Source: a virus. Taken from it: DNA of 32,415 bases. The notes beneath the pieces are model-generated. The model was not told the DNA's origin, did no database searches, and saw only the letters and a list, made by a program, of their open reading frames with translations. The position numbers were made by a program, and so were the translations under genes. How positions within the stretch are numbered: position 1 is the first letter of the stretch; each line of letters opens with the position of its first letter. Location: positions 1 through 32,415 of IMG/VR virus record IMGVR_UViG_3300046723_000024. The stretch is one strand, 5' to 3'. Of this stretch, positions 20,504-30,747 are shown one piece after another.

Positions 20504-22615
20504 ATGGAACTACCAGGCAAAGGACTCGTCAGAGCATTCAACGTCGGAGCCGAAGGAAGCCCGCAAGCCGCGGCCGCACCGTGGCAGGCGCTAGGAGGCG
20601 TGGGCGAGGCAATCGCCAACGCGGGCGAGAAGGGAATCGCGATTCTCAACAAGAACAAGGAGCTTCAGGTTCAGCGCGATGCCGCGAACATGGAGATTGA
20701 TTTCGCGCAACTCCATCAGGATTACCAGACGGAGATGCTCAAGAATCCGAACCTCACGCCCGAGCAAGCGGTGCAGGGGTGGAATGAGAAAGCCCAGGCA
20801 TTCCAAGCGAAATACCAGCGGGATGGGATGTCGCCGATGGAGCAATTGCACATCACCGACCGCGCCAAAGAGTTGACCTTGAAAGGCGGGTTCGACGTGG
20901 CGAGGACATCAACCATCGCCGGGATTCAGAATGCCAAGATCGCCGCCGGGAACCTGATCCAGATGGGCGAGACAACCGGCAACGAAGAGATGCGCCAACG
21001 GGGGATTTCCCAACTCAGAAACATCGTGCCGAGCGCGGAGGCTGACCGGGTGGAGATGGAATCGAACACGAACGCGGAAGTCGCCGGGATTCGTTCGCAG
21101 ATCACGGCGTCCCCGCTTCAATCGCAGAAGATGCTCGATGAGAAGAACGAGGACGGCACATGGAAGAACTTCAAGAACATCAACCCAGCCCAGCGCGAGA
21201 ACCTGAAGGATGCGGCGCGATCTGAATACAAGCGGTCGATGGCCGACGCGTGGGAGAACTCGCAGAACCTGATGGCCGATGGCAAGATCACCACTCCCGA
21301 GCAGATCGATCGCAACTACAAGGAGAAGGTTTCTCCCGCGGTGCTGGAGCGGATGAAGATCGATCTGGCAGAGCGGACCGACGACAAGCTGAAGACGATG
21401 CGGGCCCTTCCGGAATACCAGCAGAAGACCGTGGCCAAGGTGCAAACGATGCTCTCGCGCTACAACCCGCGAGCGAAGGGATTCGACGAGCAGTTCGTCG
21501 AGATGGATTCGCTGATCCGCACGCTTCCTCCCGGCGCTGCCAAGGAAGAGCTTTCGAAGCAGATCGATGCGGTTCGCAAGGACAAGACGGATTCCCTCAC
21601 CAGCAAGTTCGACATCGGCAAGAAGGCGATGCAAGCGGCGTTCGATCATGGGCGCTTCGGGGAGGTGAATCCCAAGGCGGACCCGATGCCAACCAAGTTC
21701 CTGATGAACGCCGGGTTCCTTGGTGACGAGGCCAAGCTCGAATCGCTTGGACTGTCAAAGGATGTCGCTCACATGGTGGCCAATGCTCCGTATCAGAAGG
21801 AAGCCAAGCCCGGCGACACCCGCACTAATGCCGAGCGGAAAGTTGCGGCCCAATTGGATGCCTTCCGGTCACTCGCTCCGGGTTGGAATCAGCGTGATTC
21901 AGCGAAAATCACAGCCAGTCAATTCGATCAGGCCGCGTCAGAGGCAATCATGCGCGGAAAAGACGACGTGGGATATGTTTCTCCAGAGACCCAGCGCGAT
22001 CTTGCTCAACGAGCAGTCGAATCGAATACCCGATACGGCAAGGCGCTGATGGACTACGACGAGTGGCACAAGGCAAATCCGGATGCCTCGCCCGACGAGA
22101 TCAACTCGAAGATCTTCAGCCTATCCGGCGAGCACGTGAGGGTTCAGGCATCCACGGGAAACATCGGAAGCAAGCCAACGCGGGCGACGACCGGCGTGAG
22201 GATCACGTCGTTCGGATACCCGGGCGACTCCACCCCCGACAACAACTCCAAGCATGGCATCGGCGCATGGGTCAGTGACTCCGAAGCTGCCGACATCCGC
22301 GCCGGTAAAGACACCCCGAACAAGATGAAGGAGGGCGACTTCGCCGCATCTCCCGATGAGGAGGCGCTACTGAGGCAGGCGGGAATCAGCCCCGGCGACA
22401 TGGTGACTCTGGACGTTGCGGGCGGCGGCACGATCAAAGGCCGATGGATGGACCGCACGGCCACCGAATACAATGGCAAGCCGCTGACCGGGCGCATCGA
22501 CGTGTATTCCCCCAAGGGAGTCCATTCGCTCGACGGACGCGCCATCAAAGGATGGCATGTCGATAAAACTTACAACCGGAACACCGGGGAATACGAAGCC
22601 TACAACGTCCGATGA
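20504..22615 (+). CDS. Internal virion protein C-like with a double-psi β-barrel C-terminus
   Basis: A 703-residue protein, similar in size to T7 gp15 (747). Residues 1-550 are almost wholly helical and charged, with few hydrophobic clusters, as expected for an ejection-channel protein. Residues about 565-690 differ: VRITSFGYPGDSTPDNNSKH, GIGAW, GISPGDMVTLDV and TGRIDVYSPKG give the pattern of a DPBB/3D-type domain found in MltA and RlpA-like cell-wall proteins. It may cut or bind peptidoglycan during DNA entry, a task done in T7 by the transglycosylase part of gp16. The start follows CACCTCATCACCATC. It overlaps the next gene by ATGA. Confidence 0.8.
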   Translation: MELPGKGLVRAFNVGAEGSPQAAAAPWQALGGVGEAIANAGEKGIAILNKNKELQVQRDAANMEIDFAQLHQDYQTEMLKNPNLTPEQAVQGWNEKAQAFQAKYQRDGMSPMEQLHITDRAKELTLKGGFDVARTSTIAGIQNAKIAAGNLIQMGETTGNEEMRQRGISQLRNIVPSAEADRVEMESNTNAEVAGIRSQITASPLQSQKMLDEKNEDGTWKNFKNINPAQRENLKDAARSEYKRSMADAWENSQNLMADGKITTPEQIDRNYKEKVSPAVLERMKIDLAERTDDKLKTMRALPEYQQKTVAKVQTMLSRYNPRAKGFDEQFVEMDSLIRTLPPGAAKEELSKQIDAVRKDKTDSLTSKFDIGKKAMQAAFDHGRFGEVNPKADPMPTKFLMNAGFLGDEAKLESLGLSKDVAHMVANAPYQKEAKPGDTRTNAERKVAAQLDAFRSLAPGWNQRDSAKITASQFDQAASEAIMRGKDDVGYVSPETQRDLAQRAVESNTRYGKALMDYDEWHKANPDASPDEINSKIFSLSGEHVRVQASTGNIGSKPTRATTGVRITSFGYPGDSTPDNNSKHGIGAWVSDSEAADIRAGKDTPNKMKEGDFAASPDEEALLRQAGISPGDMVTLDVAGGGTIKGRWMDRTATEYNGKPLTGRIDVYSPKGVHSLDGRAIKGWHVDKTYNRNTGEYEAYNVR

Positions 22616-25600
22616 CACCCACCGACACGCTCGACAACACGCTCGCCGAACCGACTCCGATCACCCCACCTGCGGGAACGATTCCGCCCGTCGATCCACT
22701 GGATCAGGAGGAGGCCAATTATCAAAAGTCGGTGACCGAGTGGCAGCAGAAGGCGTCCGACAGCATCGACAAGTCCGCTCTCGATCCTGACACCTTCTAC
22801 AAGGGCAAGGATCTGACATTCGCCCGCACGACCAAGGAAGGCCAGATGCTGGCGACGAATGACTCATTCCTTCAGCTCGCGAATGACGGCGAGCCAATTC
22901 CGCCCGGCCTGAACCGCGATCTATTCCGGCAGGAAGTCGCCTACAAGCTGTTCGAAGGCAAAGGCGCGGACAGCGAGGAAGCATTCCACGCTGAGATTGT
23001 GAAGTCTGCCACCGACCGCAAGAACACGAAGGAGCTTTTCAGCGGGATTGGCGAGGAAGCCGCGAAGTCGGTCACCACCGGCGCGATTGGCGAGCAGTCG
23101 GCGACGTTCCAATCATGGCGCGAGGAAGCGCAGAAGCATCCCGGCTACAAGGCCAACAATGATGCGGACTACCTCGAAGCGTGGAACGACACCCAGCGCG
23201 AGGCCAAGGCACGCATGGAGCCATTCAGGGACGAGCTTGCCGCCGTGTGGAAGGGTTGGAAGGACAGTGAGGGAGCCGGGAAGGTTGTCGGCGTCGCCAA
23301 GGGCCTTGCCTCTGACATCTTTACGGCGAATCCAGACGGCTTCACGGAAACGGCAAAGGAGATGGCGAAGAAGTCCACCCGCCAGACGGCATTCGAGATT
23401 TACGACAAGCTCCCTGCCGATCAGCGGGAAAACTTCATGGGCGCGCTGGCGTCGATGGCCGCGTCGATCCCCAAGGATGAGAAGCCCGCGTTCTTCGCGA
23501 ACATCGCCAAGAGCACCGGGCGCGACTGGGAGACGCTCGCTCAGCAGTCGAAAACGGGAGCGGTATCGCTTGGCCGAGGCAGCGAGGATTTCATGGGCGG
23601 CGGGGCATTCCTCGGAAAGAAGGAGCGAGAACAAATGGCAACCGAAAGGAAGGCGGCGGAAACGAAATACCGCAGCCAAGCCGACTTCGTCCAGAAGGTG
23701 CAGAACCTCCAAGAAGGCACCTATGACCCGGTGAAGAAGATTTCCAGCGGATGGTGGGGCAAGCTCGGGGAGACCGTCGCTTACGGCACACCGGGGGTGC
23801 TTGCGACTTCGTTTGCCGCATCCAACCCCTACACGGGCGCGGCGTTGTTCTCCAGCCTCACGGAAAACCACTATCAGAGCATGCTTCAAGCCCAGCAGGA
23901 AGCAGGAATCAGCTACGAGAAAGCATCGGAATTCGCCACTAGTGCGGCACCGGTGGGAGCGGCCCTTGAGACCGTCTCGGAAATGCTCGGGTCTCGCCTA
24001 CTTCGCGGAAAGATGCCGTTTCTCGACAAGGCGCTGACCGGGGCAATGGACAAGCTTGCCAATCCGCTGGCCCGTGGTGCCGCTCGCTTCGTGGCCGGTG
24101 GAATCGAGGAGGGTGGTCTGGAAGTCGCTCAGAACTACATCGATGCGGCGGTGTGGGAAGTTGGCAACGGCTTCAAAAAAGATACCGGAGTTGACCTGAT
24201 GCCAAGCATTCAGGAAAACATCGATACGTTCGTGCAAATCCTACCGCTGGCGCTCTTTGGAGTCGCCGGGGCCGGTGGTCATGATGCCCGCGTGAAGGCA
24301 TTTGCCGAGGCCAGCGATCTCCAATTGAAGTCGGTTGGCTACACCAGCGAATCGGTCGGCGCCATCCGCGAGGGAATCGCGAAAGGATTGAATTCCGGTG
24401 CCGAGGCCATCTCGGCGCAAGACGATTTGAGGGTTCCCGAGAGCGATGAAGCGAAAGCGGCGATCGCCGAACTGGATGCCCAAGTCGAAGCTCAGAAGAA
24501 AGATGCGCAGGCCGCGCAACTTTCCGGAGTTCTCCCATCGTTCACGCGCACGGCGGATGGCTGGTCAGTGCGAGACGGCGAGACCGGCAAGGAGATTGGC
24601 AGGGAAAAGGACATCGCCGGGGCGCTTCGCCTTGCTGCGGAGCATTCATCGGCCATCGACGAGAACAACGCCGATCAGACGGCATTCCTTGCGACGATGC
24701 TTCAGGCGGGCGAGATGACCACCCACCACGACAACGAGAACCGTAATACCGGGTTTGAGTTCACGCCTGGCCAGAAAGGCAAGTTCACGGCCAATGACGA
24801 GGAGGTAATCTCCGACATGGAACTCACTCCGAAGGACGAGGCGCGAATCCTCGCCCAATCGAAGGCGAAAGGCGGAATTTTCACCGGGTCGATCCTTGGC
24901 CAGTCAGTGACCGAGTTTAAGCAGAAGGTCCGCAACACGGTGAACAAGATCACCGGCAGCGGCAGCGTGCTGACCGTGTTCCATGAAGAGGCACATGGAT
25001 TTTTCGAGGAGGCCATCGCGTCCGGGCGACTCACGAAGGAAGGAACGATCGAAACGATCCGTGGCATCCAGTCCAGATTCTCCGATGAGAAACGCCACTT
25101 CATCCCGGCGACTGGCGAGGTTTCCAACGTCCAACTGCAAGAGGGGGTCTCCAAATTGATGGAGACGCTTGTCCTGAAGAATCGCAAGAAGACCGGATAC
25201 CCGACCGGGATGGTTTCAAAAAACCTCACCGCGATCGCCAAGCGGCACGCTGGGGCGAAGACATTCAAGGCGTTCGCCGATACCGTGCGGGATTTCTTCG
25301 GAATCACGCTTCATCGTGCGGTTGAGATGCGCCAAGCCATCAGGAGTGGACATCTGAAGGAAGCGGACATCGAAGCATTCACGTCGAAGCTCTTCGGCCT
25401 GGATCAGCAGGACGAGCACGATGCGGCGGCTGTGGAACATGCCGGGGAGATTCTGAACGGCGGGGCGTTTTCTATTGCCGCCCGACGCGGCGAAAACATT
25501 GAGGAAACTGATTCAGCAAACCCTCAACGGGTGGAACCGCGCAACAAAGTTGAAGCGCCCGATCAGGTGGAAGCAGTTGCAAAGATTTATGCTGAAAATG

Positions 25601-28600
25601 GGAAATGGGTAGGAAGGCCGCTACTGGCTATCGACGATGGGAATGGAGGGTATCAGGCGCTGACAGGAAGCCACCGGCTGGCGGCAGCGGTTGAGGCTGA
25701 ATTGGATTCCGTTCCAATCGTCTCAATCGACATCAACGCGCTGGGAGAATGGTGGCAGGAAAACCCGTCAAACATCGTGGTTGATGCTTATGGATTCGCG
25801 AACAACACCCGTGAAGAAGATCAGCTTTTGGCGCTGAAGGAGGCAAAACAAGACGGCTTCGAAGCTGACTGGCTGGACCGTTCGATTGAGCTTTTGGAGA
25901 TGGAAGACGATTCTAATTTATTGGATCGAGAAGATAGAGCATCTTTCTCCCTCGGCCCCGCCCGCATGTCCGATGCGCTGGCCGACGAGGCAATCTCACG
26001 CATCAAAGACCCTAAGCAGAAGCGGGCGATCATGGATAGGATCGCCGCCAATATGGCCCAGTTGTCTCGCGTCAAGGACGAGATTGGCGTGGCATTCGGC
26101 AAGAGCTTCACGCGCAAAGCCATCGAAGATCCACGGTCCAAGGCCTCGATCAACAAGGAGTCGGCATTTCGTGAAGCGGCCCGGCGCGCGGAACTGGATG
26201 ATCAGGTTCATGCGAAATATGGCGATCTCCTGAACGATGATGATCTCGTCAAGGTGAAGGCGCAGCGGGCGCACGAGCTGCTTTCCGTCACCCGCGCCGA
26301 TGGATCGGTTGACCCATTGCGCGGGCGGCTCATGTCATCCAGTCAGGCGGCATCACGCGGCGAGAATTTCTTCGATGCGAAGAAGCAAGGGGACTACGAT
26401 GGATCGGGGAATGTTTCGAGGACGGTGTTCGGCGGCAACCTGACACCTGACCAAGCGGCGCAAGAGATGTTCGACGCCGGCATCATCAAGGAGCCGACGC
26501 CAGATGCGATGTGGAAGGCATTGGAGCGCGAGCAGAACTCGGTTGCCCGGATGAAGGAGCATATGGTCAAGGCAAAGGAAGAACTCCAAGCCGCCCGCCA
26601 GCAAGCCAAGTCTGAGGCCGCGCAGTGGAAGGCCGCGAGACTCAAGGAAGAGAGTGCGAACTACTCGCCCAAGGCCAAGCTTCTGCGGGCGATGGCGATG
26701 CTTGACGGAATCATCTCCGCATTGCCGATTGCAGAGCGCGGAAGGATCGGCGGATACACCCAGCTCGCCACGCTCGGGACCGATGAGGCTCGACTGAAGT
26801 TCCTGACCGATCGCATCGCCAAGGCGGATCAAGTGGTCGAGAACTACCTGAAAAAGGAATACGGCAAGATGCTGGATTCGCTCATGGATCGGGCGGAAGC
26901 GGTTCGCGAATCCGGAAAGAAGCCAAGGGGCAAGCTGGGCGCGGAAGGCCACCGGTATTTCGACAAGGTGAAGGAAGTCGTCGGCATGAGTGACAAGGAA
27001 GTGGAGTCCGCGCAGGACGCGCTCGACAAGGAGATTGCCTCCACGGATCAAGATGACATCGACGAGCTTGTCAGGCTTGGCGAGGACTACCAGATTCTCT
27101 CGACGTTCGGAAACTTCAAGGACAAGTCCGCCGCCGAAATGGCCGCGGCGATGAGCGCCGGGCAGGCGGTTTTCGACACCCACCGGAACAAGTGGCGGAT
27201 CACGGAGGAATCGCGGCTTCGCGGTGTCCGCGATCTCACGAATTCAGGGATTGATAATCTCGGCAATCCTGACGGCGGGGATCTTCTGGACGCCCGCGAG
27301 CGAGCGAAGACGATGGGCGGCAAGGTCTATGCCAATTACCTTCGCGGCCTGTCATTCCCTCAGCTATTGGCGGAAACATTCGGCAAGGGCAGCAAGATCG
27401 CGGAGCGGTGGAGCAAGATGACCCGCGACGGATTCCGCCAAGCGACTTCGGGGCGTATCGCCGCCGAGCGGAGATGGCAGGCGGCGGGGGAGGCGGCAAC
27501 CGGACTGAAAGGGCGCAAGGCTCGTTACCGGGTTTCCGAGATGTCCACCGAGCGCAACATCAAGGCGACGGTAGCGCCGATGCAGACGGAGAAAATCAAG
27601 GTGCCGATTGATACCTTTTTCGATTCGGAGAAACGATCTTCGCTTGGACTGAGCGACGAGGAAGTGGCGAAGCTCACCGAGCAATTCGACAATCTCCCGG
27701 AAATCGAAAAGAAGGACGGGACCAAGACATTCCAAGGGCGGGAGTTCCTCACACTCGAAAGAGACAAACCCGGAAAGTCTCATTCACTCTCTCTGACGGA
27801 AGCGGAAGGCATCTTCCTGAGCATGACATGGGCGCAGGAGGAATATCAGCCAGGGATGCGGCTTCACGGGATGGGCGAGGACTTCCAAGCGGAACTTGAA
27901 GCGGGACTGTCGGATGCCGCGAAGTCACTTCGGGGATTCCTCGCCAGCGAATACGCGGGCAACTTCGAACCGCTCAGATCACTCGTGGCGCGGATGTATG
28001 GCGTCGATCTGACCCAGACGAAGAACTACTCGCGCGGCGTGTTCTTCAATCGCGGCACCGAGTCCGGCATGACGCCGGATGGCGGCAAGGTGATGGAGGG
28101 CGGCATGAAGCAAAAATTCCTGAAGCAGCGGACGAAGCACACGGCGGAAACCAAGGTTCAGGACGCCTTCGACATCTACTTCGACACCATCGCGCAAACC
28201 GAGCACTGGAAAGGACTGGCCGAAGTCTGCCGCGAAATGAGCGCGGTCATCGGCGATCCCAAGATGAAGAAGGCGCTTGAAGCTAGATCACCTGATTTGG
28301 CGCGGGAGCTTTCCCAGTTCCTGAAAGCCATCGAAGGCAACGGGCTTTCGGTGGCAGGAAGCGGCAGCTTCGTCCGGGCGGTGTCGAAGGCTGTCACTTA
28401 CCAAGCGCTGGCGTTTAAGCTGTCCGCCACGGTAAAGAACCTGTTCGGCGCTCTCGTGAATCCGTTCTACGCGATGGACGCGAAGGATGTTCTCGTGGGG
28501 TATTCGCGGCTCGCAGGCGGGAAGATCGACTATCAGGCTATTTTCAAAAGCGACATCATCCAGAACCGAATCAACGAAGGTTCATCGCCGGAACTCCGGG

Positions 28601-29424
28601 CGATTCTCACCGGCGCAACCAAGCCGGGACTGAGGGACGACTTCCTGAAATTCGGGATGAAGGGCATGGGCTACGCGGATGCCATTGGAACATCGGCGGC
28701 GGCGGCGGTCATCTTTGATCATCATTTCCGAGTCGCCAAGCGCACGATGACCAGCGAGGCGGCGGCAGCATCCGCCATCGACAAGACCGCGGAAATCATT
28801 TCCCGCATCACACAGCCAGTGGAAGTCGCGGACAAGTCGCTCATGGAAATGAGCATGAATCCGCTCACCAAGCTCGCGACGTTCGCATTCCGGTCTGAGG
28901 CTCGGCAAAAGTCGATGCTCACCATCGAGGCATGGAAAAACACGTTCACCGGCAAGGCGACCCGCGACGACGTGCGCGTCCTGGTCGCCAGCCATTTGAT
29001 CATGTCGCCGCTCATGTGGGCGATCTCGGCCGCAATTTCAGACATTCGAGACCCCGACGATGACAAGTGGTTCGACTCGAAACACTGGAATCTGCTCGAT
29101 CTCGGGGCATCGATCACGGTCGGACCGATGCTCTCGGGGATTTTCCTCGGGTCTGAAATCATGGATGAGGTGATGTCCGTGACTACCGGAAAATTCTACA
29201 CCACGAACAGCCTGATTTCCTCGCCGTATCAGGGATTCAAGGCGCTCAAGGATTTGTTTTCCGATAAGCACGCGCACAAGGATGCCGCGTGGTATGAATC
29301 CCGGATCACGAAAGTCATCCAAGGCACGATGATTCCCGTGGCCGGTGCTGGCGCGAGCATCATCGATCAGCTCTGGGACTACGGCAGGTCCGCGAAGGAC
29401 ACTATCCACGACATCACCCACTGA
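22612..29424 (+). CDS. Giant internal virion / polyvalent protein with metallopeptidase motif and ParB-like module
   Basis: A 2270-residue protein, far larger than T7 gp16 (1318). Residues 1-330 are helical. Residues about 380-560 contain glycine/alanine-rich, possibly membrane-active stretches (TVAYGTPGVLATSFAASNPY). Residues 780-850 hold VFHEEAHGFFEEAI, an HExxH zinc-peptidase motif (His791, Glu792, His795) with a plausible third ligand Glu844. Residues about 978-1103 carry a ParB-like module (WVGRPLLA, GYQALTGSHRLAAAVEAEL) of lower GC. A long coiled-coil region follows, and the C-terminus (about 2110-2200) has hydrophobic segments (SHLIMSPLMWAISAAIS). As the last internal protein it should be ejected into the cell. 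It resembles the large 'polyvalent' phage proteins that combine effector domains. I see no lytic transglycosylase motif. Confidence 0.8.
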   Translation: MTPTDTLDNTLAEPTPITPPAGTIPPVDPLDQEEANYQKSVTEWQQKASDSIDKSALDPDTFYKGKDLTFARTTKEGQMLATNDSFLQLANDGEPIPPGLNRDLFRQEVAYKLFEGKGADSEEAFHAEIVKSATDRKNTKELFSGIGEEAAKSVTTGAIGEQSATFQSWREEAQKHPGYKANNDADYLEAWNDTQREAKARMEPFRDELAAVWKGWKDSEGAGKVVGVAKGLASDIFTANPDGFTETAKEMAKKSTRQTAFEIYDKLPADQRENFMGALASMAASIPKDEKPAFFANIAKSTGRDWETLAQQSKTGAVSLGRGSEDFMGGGAFLGKKEREQMATERKAAETKYRSQADFVQKVQNLQEGTYDPVKKISSGWWGKLGETVAYGTPGVLATSFAASNPYTGAALFSSLTENHYQSMLQAQQEAGISYEKASEFATSAAPVGAALETVSEMLGSRLLRGKMPFLDKALTGAMDKLANPLARGAARFVAGGIEEGGLEVAQNYIDAAVWEVGNGFKKDTGVDLMPSIQENIDTFVQILPLALFGVAGAGGHDARVKAFAEASDLQLKSVGYTSESVGAIREGIAKGLNSGAEAISAQDDLRVPESDEAKAAIAELDAQVEAQKKDAQAAQLSGVLPSFTRTADGWSVRDGETGKEIGREKDIAGALRLAAEHSSAIDENNADQTAFLATMLQAGEMTTHHDNENRNTGFEFTPGQKGKFTANDEEVISDMELTPKDEARILAQSKAKGGIFTGSILGQSVTEFKQKVRNTVNKITGSGSVLTVFHEEAHGFFEEAIASGRLTKEGTIETIRGIQSRFSDEKRHFIPATGEVSNVQLQEGVSKLMETLVLKNRKKTGYPTGMVSKNLTAIAKRHAGAKTFKAFADTVRDFFGITLHRAVEMRQAIRSGHLKEADIEAFTSKLFGLDQQDEHDAAAVEHAGEILNGGAFSIAARRGENIEETDSANPQRVEPRNKVEAPDQVEAVAKIYAENGKWVGRPLLAIDDGNGGYQALTGSHRLAAAVEAELDSVPIVSIDINALGEWWQENPSNIVVDAYGFANNTREEDQLLALKEAKQDGFEADWLDRSIELLEMEDDSNLLDREDRASFSLGPARMSDALADEAISRIKDPKQKRAIMDRIAANMAQLSRVKDEIGVAFGKSFTRKAIEDPRSKASINKESAFREAARRAELDDQVHAKYGDLLNDDDLVKVKAQRAHELLSVTRADGSVDPLRGRLMSSSQAASRGENFFDAKKQGDYDGSGNVSRTVFGGNLTPDQAAQEMFDAGIIKEPTPDAMWKALEREQNSVARMKEHMVKAKEELQAARQQAKSEAAQWKAARLKEESANYSPKAKLLRAMAMLDGIISALPIAERGRIGGYTQLATLGTDEARLKFLTDRIAKADQVVENYLKKEYGKMLDSLMDRAEAVRESGKKPRGKLGAEGHRYFDKVKEVVGMSDKEVESAQDALDKEIASTDQDDIDELVRLGEDYQILSTFGNFKDKSAAEMAAAMSAGQAVFDTHRNKWRITEESRLRGVRDLTNSGIDNLGNPDGGDLLDARERAKTMGGKVYANYLRGLSFPQLLAETFGKGSKIAERWSKMTRDGFRQATSGRIAAERRWQAAGEAATGLKGRKARYRVSEMSTERNIKATVAPMQTEKIKVPIDTFFDSEKRSSLGLSDEEVAKLTEQFDNLPEIEKKDGTKTFQGREFLTLERDKPGKSHSLSLTEAEGIFLSMTWAQEEYQPGMRLHGMGEDFQAELEAGLSDAAKSLRGFLASEYAGNFEPLRSLVARMYGVDLTQTKNYSRGVFFNRGTESGMTPDGGKVMEGGMKQKFLKQRTKHTAETKVQDAFDIYFDTIAQTEHWKGLAEVCREMSAVIGDPKMKKALEARSPDLARELSQFLKAIEGNGLSVAGSGSFVRAVSKAVTYQALAFKLSATVKNLFGALVNPFYAMDAKDVLVGYSRLAGGKIDYQAIFKSDIIQNRINEGSSPELRAILTGATKPGLRDDFLKFGMKGMGYADAIGTSAAAAVIFDHHFRVAKRTMTSEAAAASAIDKTAEIISRITQPVEVADKSLMEMSMNPLTKLATFAFRSEARQKSMLTIEAWKNTFTGKATRDDVRVLVASHLIMSPLMWAISAAISDIRDPDDDKWFDSKHWNLLDLGASITVGPMLSGIFLGSEIMDEVMSVTTGKFYTTNSLISSPYQGFKALKDLFSDKHAHKDAAWYESRITKVIQGTMIPVAGAGASIIDQLWDYGRSAKDTIHDITH

Positions 29425-29491
29425 AGGGCGCACGCCAAATCAAAAACGCCTCGCCAAACCATCCATCAACCGTTACTAGAAACCCGAATCC

Positions 29492-30718
29492 ATGGCCGTC
29501 ACATCAGAAATCTCATCCGTCTCCTACGCTGGCAACAACTCATCGGTGATCGCCTATGCGGTGCCTTTCCTGTTCTACAAGCAGGAGCACGTCGAGGCTC
29601 TCGTCATCGATGCGGACGGCGTTGAAACCGAACTCAACCTGACATCCGACTTCACGGTCACCGGGGAGGGCGACGAGGACGGCGGCACGCTGACGACAAC
29701 CGCCGCATGGGACAGCTCCCACACGATCACGATCCGGCGCTCGGCACCCATCCTGCAGCCGTTCGTTTTCGAGGAAGGCCAGCGACTCGGAATGAAGACT
29801 CTGGAGAAGGCCCTCGATTGGATCACGATGCACGTTCAGAAGGCCATCCGGATCGCCAGCGATGTCGCCGCCGGACTATTGGGAAAGGCAAACATCGACG
29901 GCGGGAACGAATTCACCGGTGACCAAAGCATCACCGGCAACCTCGTCGTTTCCGGGACTCTGACATGCAGCAACGTTTCCGGCAGCAACACCGGGGATCA
30001 AACCAGCATCGTTGGCATCACCGGGACCAAGGCGCAGTTCCAGGCCGCCATGACGGATGATGATTTCATGACGAGGAATGGCGCGCAGACGCTCACTTAC
30101 GGTAGCTCAACAGGTGATGTGTTCAACATCCTCGCCACCGATTCATCCTATGTTGGGTCTCTATTTTCAGTCACCCGATTGGTTGACTCCATCACTCTGT
30201 TCATTTTCGGAGTCTCGGAGAACAAGGTGGAAGTCGGCGTTCCATTCTGGGCGGTCGATACCAATCTCGACGGGGTTCAGAACTACACGACCAATGCGGA
30301 CTTCAGCTACGCCTCGCCGACGGTAGTGGATCGTCACAAGACGGCGCTTGGATTGGAGAACGTGGACAACACGAGCGATGCGAACAAGCCGGTCAGCACC
30401 GCCACTCAGACCGCTCTCGACACCAAGGCGAATCTCGCTGGAGGAAATAACTTTGGAGGAGACCAGATATTTACCGGCCAGGTTATAGTAAACTCCTACC
30501 TTTCGAGCGACGGGATGGTCGGAGCAGGTTTCGGATTTCTGTATTCGTTGCCACGGACTGTTTCTGGCATTGGTCCGGCCAGCGATTACCAATGGGTTGA
30601 GGCGCTCGTCACCGATGCCAACGCTCCCGCTGTCGGATCGCCAGTGTCCGGTGGCGGCTCCGCGAAGTGCAAAGTCATGTCCAACGGAGTCAACTGGATC
30701 GTCACCGCCATCCTCTAA
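29492..30718 (+). CDS. Tail fibre protein with T7 gp17-type N-terminus
   Basis: A 408-residue protein. Residues 1-125 match the tail-attachment domain of T7 gp17 (SSVSYAGNNSSVIAYAVPFL, FYKQEHVEALVIDADGVETEL, APILQPFVFEEGQRLGMKTL, EKALDWITMHVQKAI). The shaft has an internal repeat, KANIDGGNEFTGDQ (from Lys132) and KANLAGGNNFGGDQ (from Lys312), and a common fibre motif VDNTSDANKPVSTATQTALD. The tip is glycine-rich. The 67-base gap upstream is A/C-rich and has no obvious terminator. The fibre is much shorter than T7 gp17 (553), so the adjoining genes may complete the receptor-binding apparatus. Confidence 0.88.
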   Translation: MAVTSEISSVSYAGNNSSVIAYAVPFLFYKQEHVEALVIDADGVETELNLTSDFTVTGEGDEDGGTLTTTAAWDSSHTITIRRSAPILQPFVFEEGQRLGMKTLEKALDWITMHVQKAIRIASDVAAGLLGKANIDGGNEFTGDQSITGNLVVSGTLTCSNVSGSNTGDQTSIVGITGTKAQFQAAMTDDDFMTRNGAQTLTYGSSTGDVFNILATDSSYVGSLFSVTRLVDSITLFIFGVSENKVEVGVPFWAVDTNLDGVQNYTTNADFSYASPTVVDRHKTALGLENVDNTSDANKPVSTATQTALDTKANLAGGNNFGGDQIFTGQVIVNSYLSSDGMVGAGFGFLYSLPRTVSGIGPASDYQWVEALVTDANAPAVGSPVSGGGSAKCKVMSNGVNWIVTAIL

Positions 30719-30747
30719 TTTCAAATCCACCAACCACAACCACACCA

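Noticed and set aside
22612-24300. Lytic transglycosylase domain at the start of the giant internal protein, as in T7 gp16
   Set aside because: I find no E-S / GLMQ / AYNAG-type motifs of the SLT family in these residues.
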